Shown: positions 22,984 through 34,500 of the stretch, piece by piece
How the letters are laid out: the number at the start of each line of letters is the position of its first letter
Position numbering within the stretch: position 1 is the stretch's first letter
Source: Symmetrospora coprosmae
Lineage: Eukaryota > Basidiomycota > Cystobasidiomycetes > Symmetrosporaceae
Assembly (NCBI GenBank): GCA_008802785.1
Contig: VUYT01000013.1
Span: 186,001 to 250,000, forward strand
Direction: 5' to 3'
Length of the DNA stretch: 64,000 bases
Position numbers and translations under genes: made by a program
Notes under the pieces: generated by a model
Seen by the model: only the letters and a program-made list of their open reading frames with translations
Databases searched by the model: none
What the model was told of the DNA's origin: nothing

Positions 22984-24138
22984 GGTGGATGCTCACTGGA
23001 TGGTCCTCTGACAGAAAGCGAGTGAGTGCGCGGCGTCGTCCGTCGTCAGCGGGCTCGGAGCGCGAGCCGAGAGCAGGCAGGGGGGCCGCATCGCTTCACT
23101 TCACTTCGAAAGACCTTGCTTGCAATGGCTCATACACGATATGAGCGATACCTGCACGGCTAGCAATGGCAATGGCCAGCTCATGACGCACAGAACAGTA
23201 CCTGGGCCGCTACGCTCACGGAAACCTTGCGCGGGGCCATGGAGTCACGAAACGACTTGGAGACTGTCGTCGGACCATCCGATGAACCCTCGAATCCTTC
23301 CAAAGCCTCCCTCCGGCATTCGTTCCGGAGTGGAGGGATGCGGAGTTGCACAGAGCGGAACACCGACGCGCTGATCCCGGTTCATGGCCGGTAGCTCGCA
23401 TCCTTCCAATTTGGTCAGGGGCGTCCGTCGTGTCAGTCAATGCAGACCGGATCCTCCCAAAACCCCGACTCACGGCACCGCACAAGCGCGATTATCAGCG
23501 AGGTTGACGACGGGTGCCACAGCTGCTTCAACCGTGCGAAAGAAACCCAAAAGATCAGCGGCTCATTTGGAAGGAGCCCGAGCTTCGGACGTTTTCGATC
23601 AACCTCGAGCTCCGTCTCACTTTTACGTGTGTATCGGCGCGGAGATTCCTGCCAGGCTGCACGCCCAGCATGCTCGTCCAGCCGGTGAGGGTATCGGGGC
23701 GGGCGCAGGGGGGCTGCGAAGTACTAAAGCCCGTCGTGTCCGTTGCGTTCCTCTCTCTTCTCTTCTCTCTCTTCTTTTCCATCCGATATCCATCACTCAC
23801 TTCCTGCCCCGCCCTCACTGAGTGAAGCTCTCCCACGACTGAATCAACGATAACGCCTGCAACGAACACGAAGACGCCAACGCAACGCTCTCAACGAAAG
23901 AACGCTGTCTGCTGTACTCCAACAAGGCTCACCTGACGACAACAGCGTAAGTCGAGTCGCTCTGTCCATAGCGCATACAAGCTTCACACATGCCCGCACT
24001 GCACTGCCTCTGCCCCTTGATGACCATGCATCAGCTGCTCCTCCCGCTCCTGGCCACGACCCGGAGGAGCGCAAGAGCCAGAGGACCCGAGCTGAGCAGC
24101 TGCTTCGTGTCCGACCTGAACAGCAGCTACGACGAAAC
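22984..24138. promoter_or_regulatory. Divergent intergenic region of 1.15 kb (RPT4 / Ser-Asn-rich gene)
   Basis: No gene is supported. A CT-rich tract at about 23747-23800 and A-rich leader sequence after 23840 suggest a strong plus-strand promoter. A good donor (GTAAGT at 23947) with possible acceptors before 24035 may mark a 5'-UTR intron of the gene starting at 24139. Confidence 0.45.
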
Positions 24139-25620
24139 ATGTCCCAATTGTCCAACACGCACTCTATGGTCTCGGCGATGCGCTCGAGCAGCGGACACCA
24201 GAACGATGAAGGAGAGCCGCGCCGCTGCCCCATGCTGCCCCTCTCGTCCTCTCCGCCCCCGACTGCTACCGGTACAGCAGCTTTCTCGCCCCAGTCCTCG
24301 CCCGTCTTCCTCAGCCCCGTCGGCGCGCCGTCCAGCGACTTCATCCCGTCCTCCACCCCCCTCGCCTCCATCCCTACTGCCCAGCTCTTCGGCAACGGAG
24401 CACCCTACCACAGCTTCCAGCCTCCAAGGACCGGACACGCGCAGTATCCCGCTCCAGGACTCGGCACCTCCTACTCCCACTTCAACCGCAGGATGAACAC
24501 GGTGACGTACGCCACGCCGTTCCAGCAGCAGCCCAACCAGCTGCAGATTGGCTTTGCCAGTAACGCTGCTCAGGGCTCGGCGGCTCAGGAGAATGGCCAG
24601 ACCTTGGCTGTCGACAGCATCTGTGTAGCTTCACCTCAGGGCAGCACTGGTGACAACAACAACATCACCTCGAGCACGTCGGAGTCGCTCTTCTACCGCG
24701 GCCTCCCCGCCTCGTCCAATTCGTCCAACCTCTACATCCAGGTCCCTTCCTCCGAGAACGAGGCTGGCGTCAGTACGGGAAGCGCTTTCTGGGTCACCGT
24801 CCCGTGGGACAAGGTCTCGGAGAAGGTCTCGCAGCACCACGACGTCATTTTTGATGTTCTGTCGCACGTCACCCGGGACCCTGTCCTGAAGCGCAAGGCG
24901 GAGCAGATGCTACAAAGCTCTACCGCCCCGGGTGGCAGCGAGGTCAGCGGCGAGCGCCGCATCAAGAAGAGGAAGCAGGACGCTGTCGTCCTCCAGACGC
25001 CCGCTTCCACCTCATCTGCCGATTTCAGCGACACCTCCTTCTTGGGTTCTGGCGACTTTAACCTCCCCGCCTCGCCTGTCTTTGGCGACGACGGTACCGC
25101 CAACACATCGCTCGCTCGTGGCACTGGTCCCTTCACCGCCGGAGGCGCCCTCTTCTCCCCCGCTACTGCTGCTTCGTTCTGGACCAACAACAACAACATC
25201 AGCAATAGCGAGCAGCAGAGCAACAACAATGGCGGCAGCGGCTACGACTCGTCCGCGTCCAGCATCAGCTCGCCCAACATCAACAACCGAGCCGGAGCTC
25301 TCTTCGCCTCGACGTTGTCGTCGTCGTCCTTCGTCGGAGCCCCAGGAGCCATGCCCGTAAGCAGCTGCCTCTCCCTTTCCTTTACTCCTATACAATCTCC
25401 GCTCGTGATCCGTGTGCGCCGGTTGGCTGGCGCACAGAGTCAGACCAGACCGTCGGCCAGCCGTTCCCCTTTCACCGCTACATGGAGCCTGTCGCAGCAC
25501 CGCCCAGTTCGGAGGTCGCGCGTGCTGTCTCCTTTGTGCGTGTGCAGAATTGGGACAGGCGCGTCGGACGGCGGGGACCCGCTACTTCGCCTGCCGCAAC
25601 CATCAGACGCACATTACTGA
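24139..25620 (+). CDS. Ser/Asn-rich low-complexity protein of unknown function (3' end uncertain)
   Basis: An ATG at 24139 opens a frame that looks coding at least to 25356 (406 residues). It is rich in Ser, Asn, Thr, Pro and Gln, as in many fungal transcription regulators. Only two segments look folded: FWVTVPWDKVSEKVSQHHD with DVLSHVTRDPVLKRKAEQML at about residues 215-260, and the basic patch GERRIKKRKQDAVV. After ATGCCC at 25356 a GTAAGC donor appears. The frame reads on to a stop at 25620 if unspliced. If the intron ends at 25439, the frame joins that of the next gene without any stop, which would make a single 859-residue protein. The C-rich sequence at 25640-25980, however, resembles a new promoter and leader. 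I therefore list it separately. No known domain is recognised. Confidence 0.6.
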   Translation: MSQLSNTHSMVSAMRSSSGHQNDEGEPRRCPMLPLSSSPPPTATGTAAFSPQSSPVFLSPVGAPSSDFIPSSTPLASIPTAQLFGNGAPYHSFQPPRTGHAQYPAPGLGTSYSHFNRRMNTVTYATPFQQQPNQLQIGFASNAAQGSAAQENGQTLAVDSICVASPQGSTGDNNNITSSTSESLFYRGLPASSNSSNLYIQVPSSENEAGVSTGSAFWVTVPWDKVSEKVSQHHDVIFDVLSHVTRDPVLKRKAEQMLQSSTAPGGSEVSGERRIKKRKQDAVVLQTPASTSSADFSDTSFLGSGDFNLPASPVFGDDGTANTSLARGTGPFTAGGALFSPATAASFWTNNNNISNSEQQSNNNGGSGYDSSASSISSPNINNRAGALFASTLSSSSFVGAPGAMPVSSCLSLSFTPIQSPLVIRVRRLAGAQSQTRPSASRSPFTATWSLSQHRPVRRSRVLSPLCVCRIGTGASDGGDPLLRLPQPSDAHY

Positions 25621-25682
25621 CGCTCTCACGCTGTTTCCCCCCTCTCCTCCGCTTAAATCTTGCGCATATCGACTGCCCAAAC

Positions 25683-26931
25683 ATGCCGCGCTATACTATC
25701 GACCCTCCGTTGGCACCTCGCTCCCATCCCGCGTATCACGTCCATGCCCGCCCTGTCTCGCGTCCTCTGCCGCTGCGATGCGCTACCTCGACCTCTTCGC
25801 CTCCATATCACGACACGCATGCGGGTACCTACCGCTCGCGCTCCCGTTCCCGCTCTCCCTACCGCACTCCCTCCCCACTATCGCACCGCTCGCCTCCGCA
25901 TCATCACAATCGCTCCTATTCGTCGCCGACATCGGCTCGGCGCCGCTTCTTCCCCTCTCAGGATACCCCGCCCACCCCTGCCATGACGGATTTCAGAGGC
26001 TCGGATGCGTCCTCCAGCATTGCGTCGACACTCAAGCCATGGGACCTGTCGCCCTCTCAGCTCAACAGCTTTGTCGGAGCATCGGGCGACGCCAAGCTCG
26101 GTCCATTCATGCCGCCCGCCTACCACCAAAAGCCAGTCCCGGCAGCCATGTATCCGCACCAGATGCAGCGCCCCGGCTCGTCCTTCGGTGTGGCCGCCAC
26201 CGAGTTCGTGCGGCCCATTGACACCAAGCCGCGCAGTATCAGCAACTCCGCCTCGATCGGACACGACGTCCTCGTCGGCGGGACCGGGGCGGTCCTCGTT
26301 GCTGCGCCTGACACGATCGACCCGTTCCTCCTTGCCCTGCCGGAAGTGCAGTCCAACTCGGCGACAGCAGAGTACGTCTGGTCGCCCAACGAGGTCTCGC
26401 TCTACGATGTCAACACGCCTCAGGGCAGGCAGGTCGTCAACGAGGCTGGGGCAATCAGGATGTCCTTCCCACCTGGCACGATGATCACGGCCTTTGAGAA
26501 GGACGGCACCGTCGCCTCGCCAGCTCACACCGCGCTGCACTCGCACAGCAATGAATGGTGGGCATCTCTCGCTGGGTTTTGACAAGAATGGTACGCTGAC
26601 ACCTTCTTATCCCCATCTCAATAGGCTCAAGGCTCAGGTCTGCCACCACCGCTGCCCGTACCGAGCGGGAACAGCATCTCTGAAGCGCCCAAAGACCGTC
26701 CGGGAGCACTTCCGCAAGGTGAGGCACTCCCACACCTTCCTCATTGTTGAATTGTATCTGACCGTCCTATCTTGTCTACAGTGTGTCTACCTGGACGAGA
26801 GACACCCGTTGAAGGTCCTTTCTGCGCTCCAGCTCAGCGTCCTCGAGCGAGAGTCGCAGGGTCTCCTGCCTAACCGGCGGCGAGCTCGCTACGGCCGCAT
26901 CGTGCCTACTCACACCAGGGCCCAGTCATAG
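25683..26931 (+). CDS. Uncharacterised protein, paralogue A of a tandem pair with C-x3-C-x17-H-x3-C motif
   Basis: Exons 25683-26557, 26625-26718 and 26782-26931 give up to 372 residues; an ATG at 25983 (MTDFRGSDASSS) may be the true start, because the sequence before it is C-rich like a leader. The N-terminal part is low complexity. The core starts at VAAPDTIDPFLL and continues through EYVWSPNEVSLYDV, FPPGTMITAFEKDGTVASPA and HSNEWLKAQVC, then YRAGTASLKRP, REHFRKCVYLDERHPLKVL and QGLLPNRRR. It ends 18 residues later. One intron splits the Trp codon of HSNEW (phase 2); another lies between FRK and CVYLDE (phase 0). The Cys/His spacing and the basic C-terminus suggest a zinc-bound nucleic-acid or protein binding module, but no known family was recognised. 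Its sister gene is at 28644-30983. Confidence 0.72.
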
Positions 26932-28643
26932 CGCTGAGTCTGGCAGGGGGCTCCAGCTCAGGTGACGCACCATTGACCAGACCAAAATGAGCCATCCTTC
27001 GTGGCCCCGCTCGTGCGCGCCCCACAATCCCCATTCTCCCCCCGACCCACAAGGATCGCGCCTCTTCCCACTTCACCTTGTAGCCATTCTTGTCCTTCCG
27101 CATAGACACGCACTCGCTTCCGCTTGGACCATTGAATCCGCTTTCACCATAGGACCCCCCTCTCAAGTCATGCCATGCAGCCTGTTTCTAGTCCGCAGAC
27201 CCCAGCTCCGTAAACTTGGTCATGACGTGCGCCATGTCGCTTGTCCATAGCATGTGTACTGCAGAATCCCTTGCAATGATAGTCAACCACGAGACCGAAT
27301 TGCGTCACATGCATGCCCGTGCCTGTCTCGAGCACTTCTGCACGGTGTGCTCTCAGTTTTGAACATCCCAGCATGACTTCGGAAGGGCACGCCTACTTTG
27401 GCTCAGCGTCATCTGAGGTCAATGCGATACATCACGCGCCCGCTTCTCCTGCTCCTGTAACGCTCCTGGCAGTATGGCCTTAGCTCCGAAGGCGCCCGCG
27501 CGCCCCTGGCAGCCAGGATGCTTGCTCCCAGACTGATGGCACGAGCGCCTCAATACAAGCACGCGCTGAGCTGCCATTCGTCGCACTGGTCGAATAGGCG
27601 CATTACTCTGTCTGTGTGGCCTTCGCCAGCACAGGCTGTCGTGTTGCGCAACGCGTCCTCAGCCCACGAGGTATACGTACCTGACAGGCCGTACTCGATA
27701 TCCGGGGTCATGCTTCGAGCACATCAAAGCCTACATACAGTAGTACCCAACCCAACAGCTCGTCAAGGATCCATTACGGCGTCAGCACTCGTCAGCCTGC
27801 GCTCACGCCCATGTTGGAGGTACCGTAGCTGCCGCTTTGGGAGCTCCCAACCAGGCCTCTCTGCGCCAGGCATTGCTGGCAGACTTCCTTGACCACTGTC
27901 GTAGCAGGAGGTTATCGCCGCCGTACCTTCACTCAGGGCCACCAGCAGCTCGCCCTGAACGATTTCCCTTTCTGTCGTGCCGGATGGAGGCCGATGATTG
28001 GGTACGAGGCGGCCACAACGTCCGATGCCTCGAATGTCTAACTGGCCACTCTGCATCCAGAGCTTCGGTCTGTCCCTGCCGAATACGAGTCTCAGCCAGC
28101 CTGGACTCCGCTAGAGATGCCGCGCACAACAACCAGGATTCCTGCCAACCAGCGATCGGCCACAAATGATAACTCGTCTGGAGAGGCCCGGAATCCTCTC
28201 GCTCGAGACTGTACAGCAGGAAGTGCCGCCTGGGGCAAGGCAGCCTGTCTTGCAGGGCTTCCTATGAAGCAAAGCTCTCAGCGAAGTTCGCCGGGCTACG
28301 TGGCTCTGAGCGCAAACCGTATCGCAGTCGCCTGGTTGGCGTCACAATCTCCCTTTCACGCGTCACGCATCACAAGACCAAGCGATCTACACCAAGGCAG
28401 AGGCAGGAGCCTCTACAGCCATCACGCCACCGGCCGAATGCTCCGCGAGAGGCACAGCCACGACTGTACCATTGACGGCCATTTAGCAGGCCCCTGTGTT
28501 CTCTCCCCTACCTGGCCACATTGCACCAGATCTTGCCGCCCTCGAACGTTGATGAGTCCCGCTCCGGCTCTCTCTCCCTCGCACCACAAGTCTATCAGCC
28601 CGTCCAGAAACCCGCTGTCTGCCACACGTCTAACCCGCATATC
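26932..28643. other. Intergenic between the tandem paralogues, 1.7 kb
   Basis: No frame here resembles the paralogues or any family. The frames of up to about 200 codons are short and overlapping. The sequence just before 28644 stays open in the frame of paralogue B back to 28521 but has no ATG there, so an upstream coding exon cannot be excluded. Confidence 0.4.
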
Positions 28644-30983
28644 ATGCTCGCATCGCAGCCGTACTCAATGCACATGCCTGCTCCTTGGATGCAGACCGAG
28701 TCAGGCAGCATGCACGATGGCGACAACAGCCGGTATATAACTGCTGCGGGTCCGCTCGACTATCGGCAGTATCAGATGCCCGATGACTCGACTGGCCCCA
28801 TGCCCGCCTCCGCTGCACTCCCACACCAGCCCAATCACTTCCCTCGTCTCGCCATGCAGCACTATGCCTCAGCGCCTGCCGTGCCGACGCTCATCGAGAC
28901 GTCCGCCAGCCCCGTCAAGAGCTCCGTCGCTGTGCGTCACATGCACGACTCAATGAGCGGGCTCTCCTCCGGCTACCCATCCATCATCGTTGCGCCGCCC
29001 GACACCATCGACAGCAGCATCGTAGCTCAGGTCGAGACCAACATTGGCACTGAGGAATACATCTGGTCGCCCCAGGACGCGACGCTGTACGAGCTCGGTA
29101 ACGCTCGGGCCCAAGCAGCAATCGGCGTACCGGGCGCCATCAAGCTGGTCTTTCCGCCAGCCACTGTGAGTTGGCGGTGTTGCGGTAATTCACTCGTAAC
29201 AACCTCAGCTGACTTCGCACTCACCCAGATGATCATGGCCTGGGAAAAGGATGGCAGTCTGGCCAGCCCCGCCTTTAGGCCACTACACCCACACTCGAAC
29301 CAGTGGCTCAAGGCACAGGTATGCAATAATAGCTGCGCCTACCGCGCAGGAACCAACTCGCTCAAGCGACCCATCACGATACGTGATCACTTCCGCAAGG
29401 TGAGCCCCATTGTAGTCCCCGTGTAGGCGGTGCCCCTGCTGACCGAGTCCCGACACCGCGATCTCCAGTGCGTCTACCTCGACGAGCATCACCCTCTGAA
29501 GGTCCTGTGCACACTCGAGCTAGCTGCACACGAGCGAGCTGCGCAGGGACTGCTTCCCAACCGAAGGCGCAGCAAGGGCAGTCGTGCCCCTAGCATTCCA
29601 AGGACCGTGAGTTGCGGTTGCGCCGCCCAATCTGCTGCATGCACACTAAATCCCGTACCTCTTCTCTCGCTATGCAAGGAGCCCGCCTCACCTGCTGCCA
29701 GAGCATCCTCCCGACGTGGCTCAATGGCTCGCAGCAGCAGTGCCCTCAGCACCGATGACTCCGCCTCCAATCGCTCGGGCGACTCTGGCGAACCTCGAAA
29801 TGACCAGCCGTCAGAGAGCGCTGGCGGTCTTCAGGTCCTCGGTGGAGACGACTTCAACCTTGGCGGCAGCGAAGAGGACATGTTCAAGACCCCGCCGACC
29901 GCCAACAAGGCAAGGCGCAACAGCCACATTGCTAGCTCAACGAGCAGTGGACAGGCGTCGGTGAGTTGCAGTGCCACATGCAGCTTCCCCAGGGTATACG
30001 ACGACACTGACCTCGTCCTATCGTTCCCTATTCTATTCTGACAGCAGCCATACCGGTCCTTGATGGGCGGCGCTTCCAGTCGAGCAGGTCCCTATCGCAG
30101 CGGACACGCCAGGCGACACACCCTGGCCGATATCCGAGAGATCGCTCCCGCTACCGAATCTGCTCAGCCCTGCGATGGAGGGATCTTTAACATGGACCCG
30201 CAGTTCCTGGCGCAAATGGCCATGCCGGCCACGCCTGCTATGCCTCTCTATCCTACGGTCAATGGCCAGCAGCACCCTCAGATGTACTTCAACGCCTTCA
30301 ACACCTCGGCCTCAACTGATGTAGGCCATACCCAGGACTATGGTCACTTGCTCGCCAACCTGGTGGGCTGCGGGGACCCGACCCTGTCGCTCGCATCGTC
30401 GACATACTCGCACTTTGGCCAGCGACCGCCGTCGCGAGGCCTTTCCGACGTCTCGTCCGCCACCTCATACTCGAACATGTCTGCAAGCGCTGATTCGAAC
30501 GATGCAGCGACTGGACATGAGACTGCTCAGCCTGCTCCGGCCTTCAGCTTCCCGCCCATGCCGGAGCCAGACTATTCCTGGGAAGGGGGGATGGGCGGAG
30601 TCGCCTTTGTTGGCGACCAGACTGGCTTCTTGTCCGCCGGAGGCTTCGACACTTCCATCTCGGACTACCTGCAGCACCGCCGTGGAAGCGTCGCTTCGAG
30701 CATCGGCGGCGATAGTGCGGTTGGCGAGGGGGAGGACATGAACATGCTCTTGAGTGGCAAGACACCGAAAGCCCGAGCCTTCTCCACGTCGTCCTCGCAG
30801 GCCTCATTCTCGACCACCTCATCGTCCTCATCGGCAATGGTTGATGGCGAGTACGACACGCTGGGGATGCAGCCTGGGCTCGATGGGTTGGCCAGTGACC
30901 TCAAGCTGGAGTCAGAGATGCTGTCGACCTCGCACATCCCTACTCCCCGTTTCCCTACCTTTCCATCTTTAGAGAGTACGTAG
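28644..30983 (+). CDS. Uncharacterised protein, paralogue B of the tandem pair, with long low-complexity C-terminus
   Basis: Five exons (28644-29165, 29229-29399, 29469-29606, 29679-29960, 30045-30983) give 683 residues. After about 115 variable residues the shared core begins: IIVAPPDTIDSSIV, EEYIWSPQDATLYEL, VFPPATMIMAWEKDGSLASP, HSNQWLKAQVCNNSC, YRAGTNSLKRP, RDHFRKCVYLDEHHPLKVL and QGLLPNRRR. Unlike paralogue A it continues for about 400 residues that are Ser/Ala/Gly/Met-rich with acidic patches, ending in FPTFPSLEST; this looks like a disordered regulatory tail. The phase-0 intron between FRK and CVYLDE is shared with A. The intron inside HSNEW of A is absent, and B has its own intron before MIMAWEKDG. 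No function can be assigned; a transcription-regulator role is plausible from the composition only. Confidence 0.75.
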
Positions 30984-31541
30984 TCAGCTTCGACAAGTGT
31001 CATGGCTTCGGTATTGTCCTTCCTGTCCGTACACAAAAGATAGTAAGTCGTTGATGTAGCCCTGCCCCGCATCCTAGAGCATATCTGAGCCATCCTGCAC
31101 GCTGGCCATCCCCGAAATATCACATACATTGACACATCTTGCGTGACTGCTTCTTTGTAACTGGCTCCTCGAGTTCTGTCTCTATAAGTGAGCCTTGTAC
31201 TCGAGACGCCTGTGATTGTCCTGTGCCTGACCCTGTGCCCCGCGGTGCGCCCGAGCGAGGCCCTCCTCCCCGTCAGCCTGCGCCGTGTTGGAAGGTGACC
31301 ACAACCAAAGCGGCTGGGACTTGTCAGGAGCAGTTTATCGCAGATCAAGGCAGAACAGCGACTACCCAGGAGAAGGAGAGATTCGAGAGAAAGCGCGCCC
31401 CGCCGACGCCGACCCCGCCGCCGCAGACCCACCCACCCAACGCGCGCCTGTCGTGCGCACCTGAGTGGGAACAGACAGAGACAGAGCAACGAGAGGGCAG
31501 GATATCAGACCAGAGCAGTCACTCAGTAGGAATCAGCCATC
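30984..31541. promoter_or_regulatory. Intergenic, clathrin heavy chain promoter
   Basis: 558 bp containing the 3' UTR of paralogue B and the promoter and leader of CHC1. A C-rich tract (near 31400-31440) and a purine-rich leader precede the ATG. No coding frame is supported. Confidence 0.4.
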
Positions 31542-34500
31542 ATGGCAGACAGGTATGCGTCCTGTAGCTCCCCCCTGTACCGCTGCGCTGGGTGCTGGGC
31601 GCTGGACTCTGGACTGACGCTGGCTGGACCATGCGCGCCGCCGCACTCACAGGCCCATCCAGTTCACGGAGCACCTGCAGGTGGGTTGCTCGCTCAGCGG
31701 CGATGACGACAACGGCGGCACAGATAGCCGCATACGGGCATACCAGTGCTGACCTCTCGCCCTCTTCCTGACGCAGCTCTCGGCTGTAGGGATTCAGCCG
31801 GCTTCCATCGGGTTCAACACTCTGACGATGGAGAGCGACCGCTTCATCTGCGCCAGAGAGGAGGTGCGGATGCGTCTTCCTGCGTGTTGAGATTGCCGCC
31901 TTCCTCTGGGTTGACGCTGATCCTGCGCGCACCCCTGCCTGTTGCGTCCTGCACTGCCTTGCCTTGCCTGGCCCGCCCTCGACCCCATCACCAGAACGCA
32001 GCCAAGAAGGAGGTGGTCATTGTCGACCTGAGCGATGCCAACAACACGACGAGACGGCCCATCAGCGCGGAGAGCGCTATCATGCACCCCACCGAGAAGA
32101 TCATTGCGCTTCGAGGTGAGCCGACGATGTTCTGCGCGCCTTTTCGCTGTGTGCCTGGCTTGACGCGCTGAACCCGTCCGTCCGGAACCGCACCTGCTCG
32201 CCTGCTCACAGCACAAAGACAGCTCCAGGTGTTCAACATGTGTGTCTCATCAGTCTGCGACTACTCGCCTGCACTCAGCTAAGTCAGTCATTCACCTGCA
32301 GTGACCAAAAGCAGAAGGTCAAATCGCACCTGATGCACGAGGTGCGTTGCCTCTAGCCTGGGTCGACTGCAACGGCGCGGTGGGACGGTGCTGACCCACT
32401 CATATCTGATCACAGGACGTCTCGTTCTGGAAGTGGATCTCGCCCGTCACGCTCGGCATTGTGACCGAGACAGCCGTGTACCACTGGCCTGCCACTGGCG
32501 AGGCACCGCCTACAAAGGTCTTTGACCGCCACGCCAACCTTTTGGGCCACCAGATCATCAACTACCGCGCCTCGAGCGATGAGAAGTGGCTCGTGCTCGT
32601 CGGCATTGCGTCCAACCCGTCGCCGGACGGCTTCAAGGTCAAGGGATCCCTCCAGCTCTACAGCACAGAGAGGAAGGTCTCGCAGCCCATCGAGGGTCAC
32701 GCGGCTGCCTTCGCCAATATCAACATCGATGGCAATGCGACCGAGAACAAGCTCTTCACCTTTGCCAACAGGACGGCCACCGGTGCTAAGGTGTGTTGGC
32801 GGTGCACGCCCTAGTCTGCCTCAGACAGCCTCTGACGAGGAGTATGCTCTATCTCGCAGCTACACATTGTCGAGATTGACCACGCCGCAAACGCGCCTGC
32901 GTACACCAAGAAGGCCGTCGACGTCTTCTTCCCGCCCGAGGCCACCAACGACTTTCCCGTCGCCATGCAGGTCTCGCGACGCTACGGCGTCGTATATCTC
33001 GTCACAAAATACGGCTTCATCCACCTGTACGACCTCGAGTCTGGAGCGTGCGTCTACATGAACCGAATCTCTGGCGAGACCATCTTCGTCACCTGCGAGC
33101 ACGAGGCGACGAGCGGCATCATTGGCGTCAACCGCAAGGGACAGGTGCTCTCCGTATCTGTCGACGACGAGACGGTCATCCCCTACATCTTGCGCACGCT
33201 CAACAACACCGAGCTCGCCATCAAGCTCGCCTCGCGCGCCAACCTGCCGGGCGCCGATGACCTGTACCAGCGCCAGTTCCAGCAGCTCTTCCAGAGCGGC
33301 TCATACTCGGAGGCTGCGAAGGTTGCCGCCAACTCGCCCCGGGGCATCCTCCGTACTCCGCAGACGATTGAGCTGTTCAAGGGCATCCAGGTCCAGGCCG
33401 GCCAGATGTCGCCCATTCTGCAGTACTTTGGCATCCTCCTCGAGAAGGGCAAGCTCAACAAGTTCGAGAGTCTCGAGCTCGCCAGGCCAGTCCTGGTTCA
33501 GGGCCGAAAGCAGCTGCTCGAGAAGTGGCTCAAGGAGGACAAGGTGGGTGTCTCGCAGGCTGAACATGGGAGGCGCTCGTGGCCTGATGTCGCTCGCCTC
33601 GCGTGTTCCAGATCGACTGCTCGGAGGAGCTCGGAGACATTGTCCGTGCCCACGACATGACGCTTGCGTTGTCCGTCTACCTTCGAGCCAATGTGCCCAA
33701 CAAGGTCGTCTTGTGCTTCGCCGAGACCGGACAGTACAGCAAGATCATTGTCTACGCACAGCGCGTGGGCTACACTCCGGACTACTCGACCCTGCTGCAG
33801 CACATTACGCGCTCAAACCCAGAGCAGGGTGCCGAGTTCGCAAAGATGCTCGTGCAGAACGAGGGCGGCGCGCTCGTCGAGCTCGAGCGGGTCGTCGACA
33901 TCTTCACCTCGCAGAACATGACGCAGCAAGCGACGTCATTCCTGCTCGAGGCACTCAAGGACAACCAGCCTGAGCAGGGGCACCTCCAGACCCGTCTGCT
34001 CGAGATGAACCTCAACAACGCGCCTCAGGTCGCCGATGCCATCCTCGGAAACGAGATGTTTACGCACTACGATCGACCAAGGATTGCAAACCTGTGCGAG
34101 AAGGCGGGGTTGTTGCAGCGGGTCAGTCTGCTCGCCACCTCTGTCGAGATGGCGACGAAAGCTGACTCGAGTTTTGTCACCGGCGACGCAGGCCCTCGAG
34201 CATTACGACGATCTGAACGACATCAAGAGGGTTGTTGTCAACACGAATCTCATCAACCACGACGTGAGTTAGCTCCATCCGAACCTGCAATGACGTACTG
34301 ACGCAATACTTTCTTTTCGACGCGATAGTGGCTCGTCAACTACTTTGGCAGGCTGACGGTCGAGAACACCCTCGAGTGCTTCAAGGAGATGCTCCGCGTC
34401 AACATTAGGCAGAACCTGCAGGTTGTCGTCCAGGCTGCGACCAAGTACTCCGAGCTCGTCGGCCCAGTCAGGCTCATCGAGATGTTCGAGTCTTTCAAGA

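Noticed and set aside
27518-28500. Several open frames between the tandem paralogues considered as a third copy
   Set aside because: None contains any of the core motifs of the pair, and no consistent frame or splice structure can be drawn.
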